Source: Nitrobacter sp963807355
Lineage (GTDB): Bacteria; Pseudomonadota; Alphaproteobacteria; Rhizobiales; Xanthobacteraceae
Assembly (NCBI GenBank): GCA_963807355.1
Contig: CAWEBX010000014.1
Location: 46,696 to 110,695 of the forward strand
Length of the DNA: 64,000 nucleotides
Direction of reading: 5' to 3'
Below the pieces are notes generated by a model. That model made no database searches. It saw only the letters and a program-made list of their open reading frames with translations, and was not told where the DNA came from. Positions 24,465-32,921 of the stretch are shown here, in pieces; position 1 is the first letter of the stretch; each line of letters starts with the position of its first letter. The translations under genes and the position numbers were made by a program.

Positions 24465-25313
24465 ATGAGCCAGTCCGATCAGGATCAGATAGAGGCGCCC
24501 GGTACTGAGGCTGAAATGACGCCCAAGGCCGACCACGGCGAGGAGAGCTATCGCGGCTGTGAAAAGCTCACCGGGCGGGTGGCCGTGATCACTGGAGGGG
24601 ACAGCGGCATCGGCCGGGCTGTGGCTATCGCATATGCGCGAGAAGGAGCAGACATCCTCATCAGCTACCTCAACGAGCAAGAGGACGCAGACGCCAAAGA
24701 GACGGCGCGCCACGTTGAAGCTGCGGGGCGCCGCTGCGTGCTGGTGTCCGGCGACATCAGTGAGGCGACGCATTGCCGTGCGATCATCGACCGGGCGGTG
24801 GCCGAGTTCGGGCGCATCGACATCCTGGTCAACAACGCAGCGTTCCAGCGCACCTACGAGTCGTTGGATGAGATCTCGGAAGAGGAGTGGGATCACACCT
24901 TCCGGACTAACATCGCCGCAATGTTCCACTTGGCAAAGGCTGCGGTGCCCCACATGGGGCCTGGCTCATCGATCATCAACACGAGCTCCATCCAGTCGGA
25001 CAAGCCCAACCCCATGCTGCTGGCCTATGCCGCGACCAAGGGCGCTGTCTCCAACTTCACAGCAGGATTGGCCCAGATGCTGGGCAGCAAGGGCATTAGG
25101 GTCAACGCGGTAGCCCCGGGTCCGATCTGGACGCCCTTGATCCCCTCCACCATGCCGCCTGAGAAAGTGAAGAACTTCGGCAAGGACACGCCTCTCGGCC
25201 ACGTCGGTCAGCCCAGTGAGCTAGCGGGCATCTTCGTTCTGCTCGCGTCTGATGAGGGCAGCTACATGACGGGCGGCATCTATCCCGTCACGGGCGGCAA
25301 ACCGCTACTGTAG
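24465..25313 (+). CDS. SDR family NADP-dependent oxidoreductase (YghA type)
   Basis: An intact 282-residue short-chain dehydrogenase from ATG 24465. A 40-residue acidic leader is followed by the Rossmann motif VAVITGGDSGIGRAVAIA, the NNAA motif (ILVNNAAFQRT), the catalytic Ser in INTSSIQS and YAATK with the catalytic Tyr and Lys. The end is YMTGGIYPVTGGKPLL. The N-terminal extension marks the YghA/general-stress group, which reduces aldehydes with NADPH. The neighbours (CspA, CsbD-like, TFPASDP protein) suggest a stress island. Confidence 0.85.
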   Translation: MSQSDQDQIEAPGTEAEMTPKADHGEESYRGCEKLTGRVAVITGGDSGIGRAVAIAYAREGADILISYLNEQEDADAKETARHVEAAGRRCVLVSGDISEATHCRAIIDRAVAEFGRIDILVNNAAFQRTYESLDEISEEEWDHTFRTNIAAMFHLAKAAVPHMGPGSSIINTSSIQSDKPNPMLLAYAATKGAVSNFTAGLAQMLGSKGIRVNAVAPGPIWTPLIPSTMPPEKVKNFGKDTPLGHVGQPSELAGIFVLLASDEGSYMTGGIYPVTGGKPLL

Positions 25314-25392
25314 ACTACACCAAGCAAGCTCAGGCGGGGGGAACATCATAAGCATGGGTTTGTTTACTCGGCTCATATGGAGGGATTTTACG

Positions 25393-25575
25393 ATGGTTGA
25401 GAAATTTGACCCTACACGTCGCGATGTGCACGCGGAGGATCCCAAGGAGGCCACAAAGGCCGACAAGGAAATGCATGAGCGGCTTGAGAAAGGCCTCGAG
25501 GGTACGTTTCCCGCATCAGATCCGGTCAGCGCAACGCAACCGTGCAAATCGAAGTCCGACGTCGGCGATAAATAA
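25393..25575 (+). CDS. Small TFPASDP-motif protein
   Basis: A 60-residue hydrophilic protein from ATG 25393, preceded by ggaggg. MVEKFDPTRRDVHAEDPKEA is followed by a charged helix and LEGTFPASDPVSATQP. The GTFPASDP(P/V)S motif is common in alphaproteobacterial small proteins of unknown function, often in stress regions. It follows the SDR gene by 80 bp. An ATG at 25354 would add 13 residues but lacks the ribosome binding site. Confidence 0.65.
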   Translation: MVEKFDPTRRDVHAEDPKEATKADKEMHERLEKGLEGTFPASDPVSATQPCKSKSDVGDK

Positions 25576-25711
25576 ACAGAGCTGTTAGGTTCTGCGCCGC
25601 GTCATCACGCAATATTTGAGTGGGGTCGCCCCTCCGGGGAATACCGGCCCCTGATTGGACAGTAGACATGGCCACCCAGCCATCCGTAGAGCAGGGGAGC
25701 CGGCTAATGCA

Positions 25712-25939
25712 TCAGTTTAAATTTTGATCACGCTTCCACGGTCTAACTGCGAGCCATCCAATGATCATTAGGCAGGCCGCTAGGCCGACAATGATCGTTC
25801 CCATGTAGCTTGGGTTCGGATCTACGTCGCCCGCCGGGTCCATCGCAAATCCACTCATGCTCGGACCGCTCAAAAAAATTCCTGTGGCGATTTCAAAGAT
25901 CAACCGGGCAACTATCAGTAAGACCCCCACGCCCAGCAA
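25712..25939 (-). CDS. Two-helix membrane protein
   Basis: About 75 residues: LGVGVLLIVARLIFEIATGI (helix 1), a loop SGPSMSGFAMDPAGDVDPNP, and YMGTIIVGLAACLMIIGWLA (helix 2) with a basic tail. The frame stays open upstream for about 15 more codons, so the true start may lie near 25985. No family named. Confidence 0.5.
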   Translation of the reverse strand: MLGVGVLLIVARLIFEIATGIFLSGPSMSGFAMDPAGDVDPNPSYMGTIIVGLAACLMIIGWLAVRPWKRDQNLN

Positions 25940-26067
25940 TATGGCGCTTATCTCGAGATCGTTCGTGGGGACTAGCGCGCACCTTCCCAGCCCATGCTGA
26001 AAGGCGATGCTGGATGGTTATGAGTTGCTTGAACATAGGGGTACTCCAGAGGGCAGGATAAGAGCGC

Positions 26068-26338
26068 TCAACGCGGTGGCTCATAAATCTCGCTTTCTCG
26101 CGCCGAGCGCGCCGAAAGCGGCACCTGCAACAGGCAAATCGGGGCTATCAGCCCGAAGAGAACACCCGGAATTCCCTTCTTCGTGTAAAGTCCATATCCG
26201 GATCCAGTCTACAAAGTCTTCGCCATGACCAGACAGAACAAGGATAGGGATACCGTTCCCTCGACTAAACGCGCCTTCGCCAAAATTCAAAAGGACATAC
26301 GCCATCGCTGCGCCGCCCATCATGAGCAGTCCCACCAA
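26068..26338 (-). pseudogene. Two-helix membrane protein, one frame shift
   Basis: MVGLLMMGGAAMAYVLLNFG (helix 1) and a loop with VDWIRIWTL run in the first frame. Near 26190 the frame changes to TKKGIPGVLFGLIAPICLLQ (helix 2) and VPLSARSARE, stopping at 26068. The joined protein has about 90 residues. It could be a working gene with a sequence error or a decaying one. Confidence 0.4.
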
Positions 26339-26476
26339 TTAAGTGCGCTGAACGTCCGTTCCAACGTCACGAACCGTTTCCAACTTTCAGGAAAGGCCGA
26401 CGAATTCGATAACACTTGGAAAGATAGAAAAGTGTTCGCGACCGTTCCGGGGCTGCGAACTAGGAGCGCTTCAGGC

Positions 26477-26920
26477 ATGGCTATTGCCCTTATCTTCCTG
26501 GCTGCCAGCGCCTTAATCGGCGCCGCCGCGGGCTTATACTTAAAAGCCCTCGCGCTCGTGCCCATCGCCTCTTTGCTTGCCGTTTTCTCGGCCGCCGCGC
26601 TTCATGTGAACGGTTTCGGACCCCGGAGTGGCATTTTTATCGTTATTGGCTGTCTCATCCTAAACCAGGCGGCCTATCTCGTTGTTCAGGTTCTCGGCTC
26701 CCGCCTCGTTTCTGATCCCTCATTCGACAATGTAACCGACGGCGAACCACGCGCCGGTCGCCAGCACGCTATCGAAGATGACCACAGCTACCAAAAGCCA
26801 GCCCAACCTTTCCGCCGGAAAATGAGCGTTCCAAGCGGCATCTTCCTTGATGCGTTCTGTATCATTTTGGCACGCAGGACAGGCATACTGTATCGTTTTG
26901 AAACGGTATTCGGGTCATAA
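26477..26920 (+). CDS. Membrane protein, multi-helix
   Basis: A 147-residue frame from ATG 26477: MAIALIFLAASALIGAAAGL, then YLKALALVPIASLLAVFSAA and SGIFIVIGCLILNQAAYLVV, three hydrophobic helices, followed by a soluble tail (DNVTDGEPRAGRQHAIEDD). A similar three-helix protein is frequent in Bradyrhizobium. The last 45 residues differ from what I remember and may follow an indel. The frame is open upstream to 26225, but that part has no conserved look. Confidence 0.55.
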   Translation: MAIALIFLAASALIGAAAGLYLKALALVPIASLLAVFSAAALHVNGFGPRSGIFIVIGCLILNQAAYLVVQVLGSRLVSDPSFDNVTDGEPRAGRQHAIEDDHSYQKPAQPFRRKMSVPSGIFLDAFCIILARRTGILYRFETVFGS

Positions 26921-27036
26921 CACGGTACCTTGCGTTGTGATTTGTACGGACTTTCTGTCCTGAGGAAAGCGAGTGCCATGTTTTGCGCGGTGAGCCTCGG
27001 TCGGGTCGATCTTCCTACGCTAACACTCCGCAGGCC

Positions 27037-27075
27037 AAACAAAACCCGCCGGCGAGGGGGTGCTCACCGGCGGGC
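27037..27075 (-). terminator. Rho-independent terminator for the leftward small gene
   Basis: Arms cccgccggcgag (27045-27056) and ctcaccggcggg (27063-27074) pair with one mismatch. On the minus strand the stem is followed by a T-rich run (complement of aaacaaaa). It lies 84 bp past the stop of the 27158-27292 gene. Confidence 0.65.
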
Positions 27076-27157
27076 TCTCGGCACGCGTGAACGGCTCTGG
27101 GACCATCCGAAGGGTAATGCCGTTGGGGCGGGCAGTGTTTTTGTGCGATCCCTCTAC

Positions 27158-27292
27158 TCAGTGTAAAAGCCCGAGGCTGGCCGCCACAATAAGTCCTACC
27201 CCAACGAGAATTACTAAAAGTCCACCGCCGCCGAGGACATAGAATATATTGTCAGTCGGTCCCCGGGGCATTCGGCCTCCGTCTTCAGCCAT
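27158..27292 (-). CDS. Small single-helix membrane protein, paralog 2
   Basis: A 44-residue protein: MAEDGGRMPRGPTDNIFYVL, then GGGGLLVILVGVGLIVAAS and LGLLH. It is the paralog of the 49-residue protein at 21400-21549. The nucleotide sequences around both are alike as far as the ribosome binding region (ggaggttagc here). One transmembrane helix. A terminator follows at 27037-27075. Function unknown. Confidence 0.6.
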   Translation of the reverse strand: MAEDGGRMPRGPTDNIFYVLGGGGLLVILVGVGLIVAASLGLLH

Positions 27293-27451
27293 GCTAACCT
27301 CCTATTTTCGGAGATTTACACATTGGCGCCGACAAGGTTCCTTTGAGTCAGCCGAGTCCGATTAGAAAATTCTGCTCCCGAAAATCTTGACTGCTCGCAC
27401 CATCCTCCTAATTTTTTCGTCGTCCGAAACGAAAGGAGAGAGGAGGACAAC

Positions 27452-27775
27452 ATGACCAATCGGGCCGTGCAATTGACGACAACGTTTACGACCTCAACGC
27501 AATTCTTCATCCCGGGTCTGTTTACCCCCCCCCGCGACGTCCTGGCGGACGACGATCTGACGCTAGCCGAGAAGAGATCGATCTTGGCGTCCTGGGCCTC
27601 GGACGCCGCCGCTGTCACGTCCTGCCCATCGCTAAGGGCAATTCCGGGCCAGCGCCAACCAGTGTTGATCGACGCCATTCTGGAAGCTTTGTCCGAACTG
27701 GACAATGGTCCGCGACCTCCCGGCGGCAAGCCGGCTCGGCGCCAATCGATATCCCGAATCTCAGAAGCGGCATGA
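27452..27775 (+). CDS. Hypothetical protein (Rhizobiales family)
   Basis: A 107-residue protein with a strong aggagg upstream: MTNRA start, FFIPGLFTPPRDVLADDDLT and LAEKRSILASWASDAAAV, then VLIDAILEALSELDNG. The DVLAD..L...EKRAILASWASDA motif is widespread in rhizobia in small genes near stress loci. A CCCCCCCC run near 27530 is a likely slip site, yet the frame is intact. The next gene overlaps by four bases or starts 11 bp later. Confidence 0.65.
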   Translation: MTNRAVQLTTTFTTSTQFFIPGLFTPPRDVLADDDLTLAEKRSILASWASDAAAVTSCPSLRAIPGQRQPVLIDAILEALSELDNGPRPPGGKPARRQSISRISEAA

Positions 27776-27786
27776 AGGAGGACTCC

Positions 27787-27975
27787 ATGGTTGGGAGCCT
27801 ACCAAAGGCCTTCGAACTTCAAGGTCTACGCCGGCTGAAAGAAGCTTTGGTTGGATCAGGTGCCAAATATGACAAGCCCCGCATGACTGCTGCCGAAGAC
27901 TGGTTGGCCGATCTGGAAGCTAAGATCGCGGGCCTCGAGCGCAGTCTCCGCCTTGACAGCCGGCTTGGCGAGTAG
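27787..27975 (+). CDS. Short hypothetical protein
   Basis: A 62-residue protein from ATG 27787 with ggagg six bases upstream: MVGSLPKAFELQGLRRLKEA, then MTAAEDWLADLEAKIAGLER. Helical with a short coiled coil at the end. The upstream ATG at 27772 overlaps the preceding stop. No function known. Confidence 0.5.
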   Translation: MVGSLPKAFELQGLRRLKEALVGSGAKYDKPRMTAAEDWLADLEAKIAGLERSLRLDSRLGE

Positions 27976-28059
27976 ATCGCGGTATGGACCCATCCGCCGG
28001 GCAACTGCCGCTCGGCGGGGGTCTATTCCAAAGGCTTTGCGACGCTCGGCAAATATGCC

Positions 28060-28240
28060 AACGATCATGAGGAGCATGACCTTCTGAGGGCCGCTAATCT
28101 TCTCCGATTCCAGATTTGACGGGCGATAGGGGCTCTCATTCGGTCACGACGCACTCCCCTGAAATTGGCGAGCGCAACACTCTCAGTCACCGATAAAAGC
28201 CGGATCCGGGCGGTGATAAATCACCGCGCCGTATCTGCTG
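28060..28240. repeat. Degenerate copy of the 34660-34850 segment
   Basis: The stretch from gagcatgaccttctgagg through gcactcccctgaaattggcg to cggtgataaatcac is a diverged direct copy of 34660-34850. In the intact copy this DNA encodes the small membrane protein at 34594-34758 and its ribosome binding region. Here the coding part has stops (after VVTE on the minus strand) and small indels, so the gene is dead. Just beyond, 28240-28290 resembles part of the phage gene 13689-14456. Confidence 0.6.
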
Positions 28241-28436
28241 GCCTTATTTACTTCTGTTCTGGAATTAGAATGCCCTGCGAGTAAAGAGGCTGGAAAGCGG
28301 GCGAATAGCGCTGGTCCCCGAAATTCCTCCCACCGCCAGCTTGCAATCCGCACGTCACGCATCACGCCGGCTCCTTGTGGACATCACTTGACGACCTGAC
28401 AGGTATTGAGGCATAGATACGCATAGGTAAAGTTGC

Positions 28437-28475
28437 GCCGCCGCTCCGGAGAAATCCGCGGGCGGCTTTTTTGAT
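28437..28475 (+). terminator. Probable rho-independent terminator
   Basis: gccgcc at 28437-28442 pairs with ggcggc at 28461-28466, with an inner tccg/cgga-like pairing. Six T follow. No plus-strand gene ends close by, so it may belong to a lost gene. Confidence 0.5.
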
Positions 28476-28533
28476 GCAACGGAGTTCCAGGCGCGGCACT
28501 AAGCTGGAGCCCGACTGTGCATAGAGATCACAG

Positions 28534-28665
28534 TTACTTTTTGCGTGACTTTACCGCTTCCGATTGCATTAGGCCCTTCATGCTTGGAGCCGCGGCGATC
28601 ACCTTCGGTTTTTCTTTCTTCGGCTTCTTTGTTTCGCGATTCCCGCGTTGCTCACCTTTAGCCAT
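28534..28665 (-). CDS. Small basic protein
   Basis: A 43-residue lysine-rich protein with ggagg upstream: MAKGEQRGNRETKKPKKEKP, then KVIAAAPSMKGLMQSEAVKS. Proteins starting MAKG..R.NRE.KKPKK are frequent and very short in Bradyrhizobium. Likely nucleic-acid binding by charge; unproven. Confidence 0.65.
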   Translation of the reverse strand: MAKGEQRGNRETKKPKKEKPKVIAAAPSMKGLMQSEAVKSRKK

Positions 28666-28804
28666 GGTTTAGTCCTCCGGCCCAGAAGGGCCATAGATTA
28701 GACTAGCACGGAAGGATACGGCCGGTGCAGCATTCCGTATCATTAAACTGAATATGAGCATCCCACTGCGAACCAACTACCGGACCTTCTGATCGGCAAT
28801 TGCT

Positions 28805-28987
28805 ATGACCTGCGGCTGCAAAGAGCGCGGCGAGGCCATTGCCCGCGGCATCAGGTTTGCTACCTCCGGAAATCTAAAGCAGACCGGCGCTGAGCTGAAG
28901 TTCATAGCCAAGACAGCCGCTCAAGACGCGACAGCCGCGCTTCGGCAGAAGACCACACAGATCAAATCGAGGTTGAAGCGACGATGA
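28805..28987 (+). CDS. Short hypothetical protein
   Basis: A 60-residue protein: MTCGCKERGEAIARGIRFAT, then LKQTGAELKFIAKTAAQDAT and a basic tail. The CGCK start could hold a metal. Small proteins of this type are found in Rhizobiales phage regions. It ends 24 bp before the IS21 left end. Confidence 0.5.
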   Translation: MTCGCKERGEAIARGIRFATSGNLKQTGAELKFIAKTAAQDATAALRQKTTQIKSRLKRR

Positions 28988-29086
28988 CCGAGGCTAAATG
29001 CGGCAGGTGTGTGTTTTGGCGTGGAATAAGGACCCCGTTTTCGGGGTGATCGGCATCCAATCGGGACCCCGGGGCAAGGGTCCACA

Positions 29087-30613
29087 GTGGCTTCCATCGA
29101 GTCAAGGAAGCCGAGGTTGGAATGCTGGTGGTGGATTGCCAAGATCCGTCGCGCCTATTTTGTGGATGGTCGTCCGATCAAGGCGATTTGCCGAGAACTC
29201 GGCGTGTCGCGGAAGGTGGTTGGCAAGGTCATCCGATCTCAAGCGACGGAGTTTCGGTACGAGCGAGAGACGCAGCCTCAGCCGAAGATGGGCCCTTGGA
29301 ATGCCGAGCTTGACCGGTTGCTGTTGGCAAACGAGAGCAAGGCGGCGCGAGAACGGCTGACGCTGATCCGGTTGTTCGAAGAGCTTCGCGGTCTGGGCTA
29401 TGTCGGGGGTTACGATGCGGTTCGTCGGTATGCGCGGCGCTGGAGCCAAGAGCGTGGCGCTTCGACCACCTCGGCCTATGTGCCACTGAGCTTTTCACCG
29501 GGGGAAGCCTACCAGTTTGACTGGAGCCACGAAGTGATCCTGCTGAGCGGGGTCACGGTGATCGTGAAGGTGGCTCACGTCCGGCTCTGCCACAGTCGGA
29601 TGCTGTTCGTGCGGGCCTATCCGCGCGAGACGCAGGAGATGGTGTTCGACGCCCATGATCGGGCGTTCGCACTGTTCAAGGGGGCCTGCAGGCGCGGCAT
29701 CTACGACAATATGAAGACGGCGGTCGAGACGATCTTCGTCGGCAAGGGACGCCTTTACAATCGCAGCTTCCTGCAGATGTGCAGCCACTATCTGGTGGAC
29801 CCGGTTGCCTGCACGCCAGCGTCGGGCTGGGAGAAGGGCCAGGTTGAGAACCAGGTCGGGCTGGTCCGCGAACGTTTCTTCACCCCGCGGCTGCGCTTCA
29901 AGACGCTGGATGAGCTGAACGCCTGGCTGCTCGATAAATGCATTGCTTACGCCAAAGCGCACCGACATCCGGAGTTCGCGGACCGAACCATCTGGGAAGT
30001 CTTCGAAGCTGAGCGACCGAGGCTCGTCCCCTATGCCGGTCGCTTTGACGGCTTCCATGCCGTGCCCGCCTCGATCTCCAAGACCTGCCTGGTGCGCTTC
30101 GACAACAACAAATACTCGGTGGCGGCGAGCGCCGTTGGGCGGCCCGTTGAAGTCCAGGCCTATGCGGACCGTATCGTAATCCGCCAAGACGGCCGGATTG
30201 TTGCCGAGCATCAACGATCATTTGGCCGCGGCGAGACGGTCTACGATCCCTGGCACTATGTACCTGTCCTGATGCGCAAGCCCGGCGCCTTGCGCAACGG
30301 GCCCTTCAAGGACTGGGTGCTGCCGGCTGCGATCGAGCGTGTGCGGCGGAAGCTTGCCGGCGCCGATGACGGCAATCGGCAGATGGTCGATATCCTCAAC
30401 GCGGTGCTGACAGACGGTCTGCCAGCAGTTGAGGCCGCCTGCGCCGAAGCGGTCGCTCACGGCGTCCATTCCGCTGATGTCGTGCTCAACATCTTGGCTC
30501 GGCAACGTGAGCCGGCGCCACCAGCCAACATCATGACGCCGGCCGCGCTGACGCTTCGCCATGCGCCGATCGCTGATTGTGCCCGCTACGACAACCTTCG
30601 GAGGACCAACTGA
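29087..30613 (+). CDS. istA: IS21 transposase IstA
   Basis: An intact 508-residue transposase. The start MASIESRKPRLECWWWIAKI is followed by a helix-turn-helix (IKAICRELGVSRKVVGKVIR) around residues 27-50 and the RNase H-like catalytic core with FDWSHEVILL (first Asp), GIYDNMKTAVETIF (second Asp) and GQVENQVGLVRERFF (Glu). The C-terminal beta-barrel has VRFDNNKYSVAASAVGRPVE. IstA cuts and joins DNA and needs IstB. The stop overlaps the istB start (TGATG at 30611-30615). Confidence 0.9.
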   Translation: MASIESRKPRLECWWWIAKIRRAYFVDGRPIKAICRELGVSRKVVGKVIRSQATEFRYERETQPQPKMGPWNAELDRLLLANESKAARERLTLIRLFEELRGLGYVGGYDAVRRYARRWSQERGASTTSAYVPLSFSPGEAYQFDWSHEVILLSGVTVIVKVAHVRLCHSRMLFVRAYPRETQEMVFDAHDRAFALFKGACRRGIYDNMKTAVETIFVGKGRLYNRSFLQMCSHYLVDPVACTPASGWEKGQVENQVGLVRERFFTPRLRFKTLDELNAWLLDKCIAYAKAHRHPEFADRTIWEVFEAERPRLVPYAGRFDGFHAVPASISKTCLVRFDNNKYSVAASAVGRPVEVQAYADRIVIRQDGRIVAEHQRSFGRGETVYDPWHYVPVLMRKPGALRNGPFKDWVLPAAIERVRRKLAGADDGNRQMVDILNAVLTDGLPAVEAACAEAVAHGVHSADVVLNILARQREPAPPANIMTPAALTLRHAPIADCARYDNLRRTN

Positions 30614-31463
30614 TGGAACGAGCCCAAATCTTCGATCTCATGGGTGAGCTCAAACTCTACGGAATGAAGGCCGCCTTCGACGAGATCATGGTGACCGCCA
30701 TCAAACGCCAGCATGAACCTCAGCGCATCGTCGGCGACTTGCTCACGGCCGAGATCAGCGAGAAGCAGGCAAGATCGATCAAGTACCAGCTCACCATTGC
30801 CAAGCTTCCCCTCGCCAAGGACATCGCTGACTTCCAGTTCGACGGCACGCCGATCAACCAGATCTCGCCGGCGGCGGCTTTATCGCCCAGCAACGCAACG
30901 TCGTGCTGGTCGGCGGTACCGGCACCGGCAAGACCCATCTGGCCATCGCCATCGCCAGGAGCTGCATCCGCTCCGGTGCCCGCGGACGCTTTTACAACGT
31001 CGTCGACCTCGTCAACCGTCTCGAAAGCGAGACCCGCAACGGACGTCAGGGCCGGCTCGCCGAACATCTAACCCGGATGGACTTCATCGTTCTCGACGAA
31101 CTGGGATACCTACCGTTCGCTCAATCCGGCGGTCAGCTTCTGTTCCACCTCATCAGCCGGCTTTACGAGCGCACATCCGTCATCGTCACCACCAACCTCG
31201 CCTTCGGAGAGTGGCCCAGCGTGTTCGGCGATGCCAAGATGACTACTGCGCTACTCGACCGGCTGACCCATCACTGTGACATCGTAGAGACCGGTAACGA
31301 CAGTTGGCGTTTTAAAAGCCGCGACGACGATCAAACAACCCGCGCTCGCACCGTCTCCGCAACCTCGGCCAGCTCCGACGCTGCGAGCGCTACTAGCAAA
31401 GCTCGCCGATCAATGGGGTCCCTTTTGAAGGCCGATGGAGGGTCCCGTTCCAACGCCGATTGA
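30613..31463 (+). pseudogene. istB: IS21 helper ATPase IstB, frame-shifted
   Basis: The N-terminal frame runs MERAQIFDLMGELKLYGMKA to DFQFDGTPINQ. Around 30875 several bases are missing, including the codons expected for TLVRD. The second frame continues LAGGGFIAQQRNVVLVGGTG, TGKTHLAIAIARSC (Walker A), MDFIVLDELGYLPFA (Walker B) and SVIVTTNLAFGEWPSVF (sensor). IstB is an AAA+ target-selection protein. The ATPase core is conserved, but the deletion breaks the link to the N-terminal domain. Confidence 0.85.
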
Positions 31464-31726
31464 CAGCGCGCACTTCCGAGCGGGCAGATCGCGTATCGCG
31501 CTGACGTTTGTTACGGCTGCAATTTGCTTCAGCAGTTCGTCAGGCCGCTGTGCGTGCCGACGCCGAACCTGACTTTCACCGTCCGGTAGGAGCGGCCGGG
31601 TGAGCTTCACTGCTGAAGCGAGCTCGGGACTGCCGACCTCCGATTGGGAATTGTGGGTCATTGGCCGACAGTCCCTCGCTGGGATTGCACCAGCTCTTTG
31701 ACTCTATCGAAACCACTGGAGATGCC

Positions 31727-32533
31727 ATGATCCTGCGACTTCTCGCGGCCGCGCTGCTGTGCGTCTTGATGACACATGCTGTCGAGGCGAGGCCGAGGCA
31801 CCCTCTCTCTCCTCAGGAGAGGGTCGGCTGCTCCGGCCCATTCATGTGGCCTTGCGGGGGAGGATTCGGAAACGACCTTCTTGCCGAGGAAATCAATAGG
31901 AAGTCTCTGTGGCAGAGGCATTTCCGATACGATTTGGTCTCGAAGGAAATCACCCACCCATATACCGTTAGAGCCATTCCTCCCGGCCTCCTTCGCGTGA
32001 TGGCCGAGGGAGCGGGCAGGGTGGTTGGTGGCCGCCCTCGCGGCTGTCCGCGTCGCTACTGCGGATGCGGTGCCTCGCTCCACATCTTCGGCACGATCAT
32101 CCCGTCGCTGAACCTTGCCGCTAACTGGTTGCGCTTCCCAAGTGCAGCACCAGCCCCCGGAATGGTCGCGGCGCGGCGGGGCCATGTGTTCGTGCTGGAG
32201 CGGCATATCCTTGGCTTGACGTGGCTCGTTTACGACGCGAACAGCGGGCGTCACAGGACTCGCATTCACGCCAGGTCCATTGCTGGCTTTAGGATTGTGA
32301 ACCCGCACGCGCGAGGTTCGCACTGCAATGAAGCGACATCGCCTCCTCTTGGCGGCGCTCATGCCGACGTGTCGGCCGCCGCCATCAAGGAATGGCTTCG
32401 TGTGCACATAGCGACCTGCGCCGACGTGCGGACGGTGGTGGCTGCTGTAGGAGAGGCAAAGGCCGAAGCGGTCGCAAAAGCGGCCGGAGTTTCGGAGGCG
32501 CAAATCGCGAAGGCGAAGCGCTGCCTGAAGTAG
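31727..32533 (+). CDS. Secreted protein, probably two genes run together by an indel
   Basis: From ATG 31727 there is a signal peptide (MILRLLAAALLCVLMTHAVE), then GCPRRYCGCGASLHIFGTII, LNLAANWLRFPSAAPAPGMV and ARRGHVFVLERHILGLTWLV with SIAGFRIVNP. This matches a secreted Cys-rich family of Bradyrhizobium and Nitrobacter. The frame then passes into ADVSAAAIKEWLRVHIATCA and VAKAAGVSEAQIAKAKRCLK, which looks like the end of a different protein. A second signal-peptide-like start (MKRHRLLLAALMPTC) sits one frame over at 32328. So an indel near 32330-32370 may have fused two genes. Confidence 0.5.
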   Translation: MILRLLAAALLCVLMTHAVEARPRHPLSPQERVGCSGPFMWPCGGGFGNDLLAEEINRKSLWQRHFRYDLVSKEITHPYTVRAIPPGLLRVMAEGAGRVVGGRPRGCPRRYCGCGASLHIFGTIIPSLNLAANWLRFPSAAPAPGMVAARRGHVFVLERHILGLTWLVYDANSGRHRTRIHARSIAGFRIVNPHARGSHCNEATSPPLGGAHADVSAAAIKEWLRVHIATCADVRTVVAAVGEAKAEAVAKAAGVSEAQIAKAKRCLK

Positions 32534-32732
32534 GTTGCTTGCTGACAATTTTCCGCACTTTACCTCTAGGCGGTCTTTAGAGCCTCGCGGGATTTAGCTG
32601 ACCATTAACCTGGATTTCGGTGGTCATTTAACGGATCACGCAAAGGCGAATTTATGAGCTTTGCGCCGCTCGTCATTCGCCCGCAGCAAGCCACATCATC
32701 TTATCACATCTCGCCGAGAAACGGAATCTTCC

Positions 32733-32918
32733 ATGAGGCTTATCGCAATGCTCGCTCTTCTGTTGCTCGCCGGCTGCGGCCCGTCAGGACCGACCGACGC
32801 TGACATGGCCGGATGCGCAGTCCGCAGCGGCGGGCCTCCGATATCAACCCGAGAAGTCGCCGACTGCGCTGTCAACCGGGCTGAGATCAAGCGAGAGCGC
32901 GAAACAACGCTCCCGTGA
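32733..32918 (+). CDS. Small lipoprotein
   Basis: A 61-residue lipoprotein from ATG 32733: signal MRLIAMLALLLLAGCGPSGP with lipobox LLAGC, then a short mature part with two more Cys (DMAGCAVRS, VADCAVNRAEIKRE). It lies downstream of the secreted protein, and its size resembles small spanin-like lipoproteins, but no partner was identified. Confidence 0.6.
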   Translation: MRLIAMLALLLLAGCGPSGPTDADMAGCAVRSGGPPISTREVADCAVNRAEIKRERETTLP

Positions 32919-32921
32919 CGA

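Larger units (their letters stand above)
29012..31465. mobile_element. IS21-family insertion sequence
   Basis: About 2.45 kb with istA and istB on the plus strand. The left end begins tgttttggcgtggaa (29012) and the right end, read inward, begins tgtcaatcggcgttggaa (31465). The ends share TGT and a GGCGT(T)GGAA core, then GGGACCC-type repeats inside both ends, as multiple terminal repeats do in IS21. No clear target duplication was found flanking the ends, so the exact borders are uncertain. The IstB frame is broken, so the element may be unable to move by itself. Confidence 0.8.

Noticed and set aside
24270..24953. A 227-codon minus frame over the SDR gene
   Set aside because: The SDR gene has all catalytic motifs; the minus frame has none.
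29495..30214. A 239-codon minus frame in istA
   Set aside because: Shadow of IstA.
31658..32548. A 296-codon minus frame
   Set aside because: Shadow of the secreted protein frame on the plus strand; Arg/His-rich without structure.
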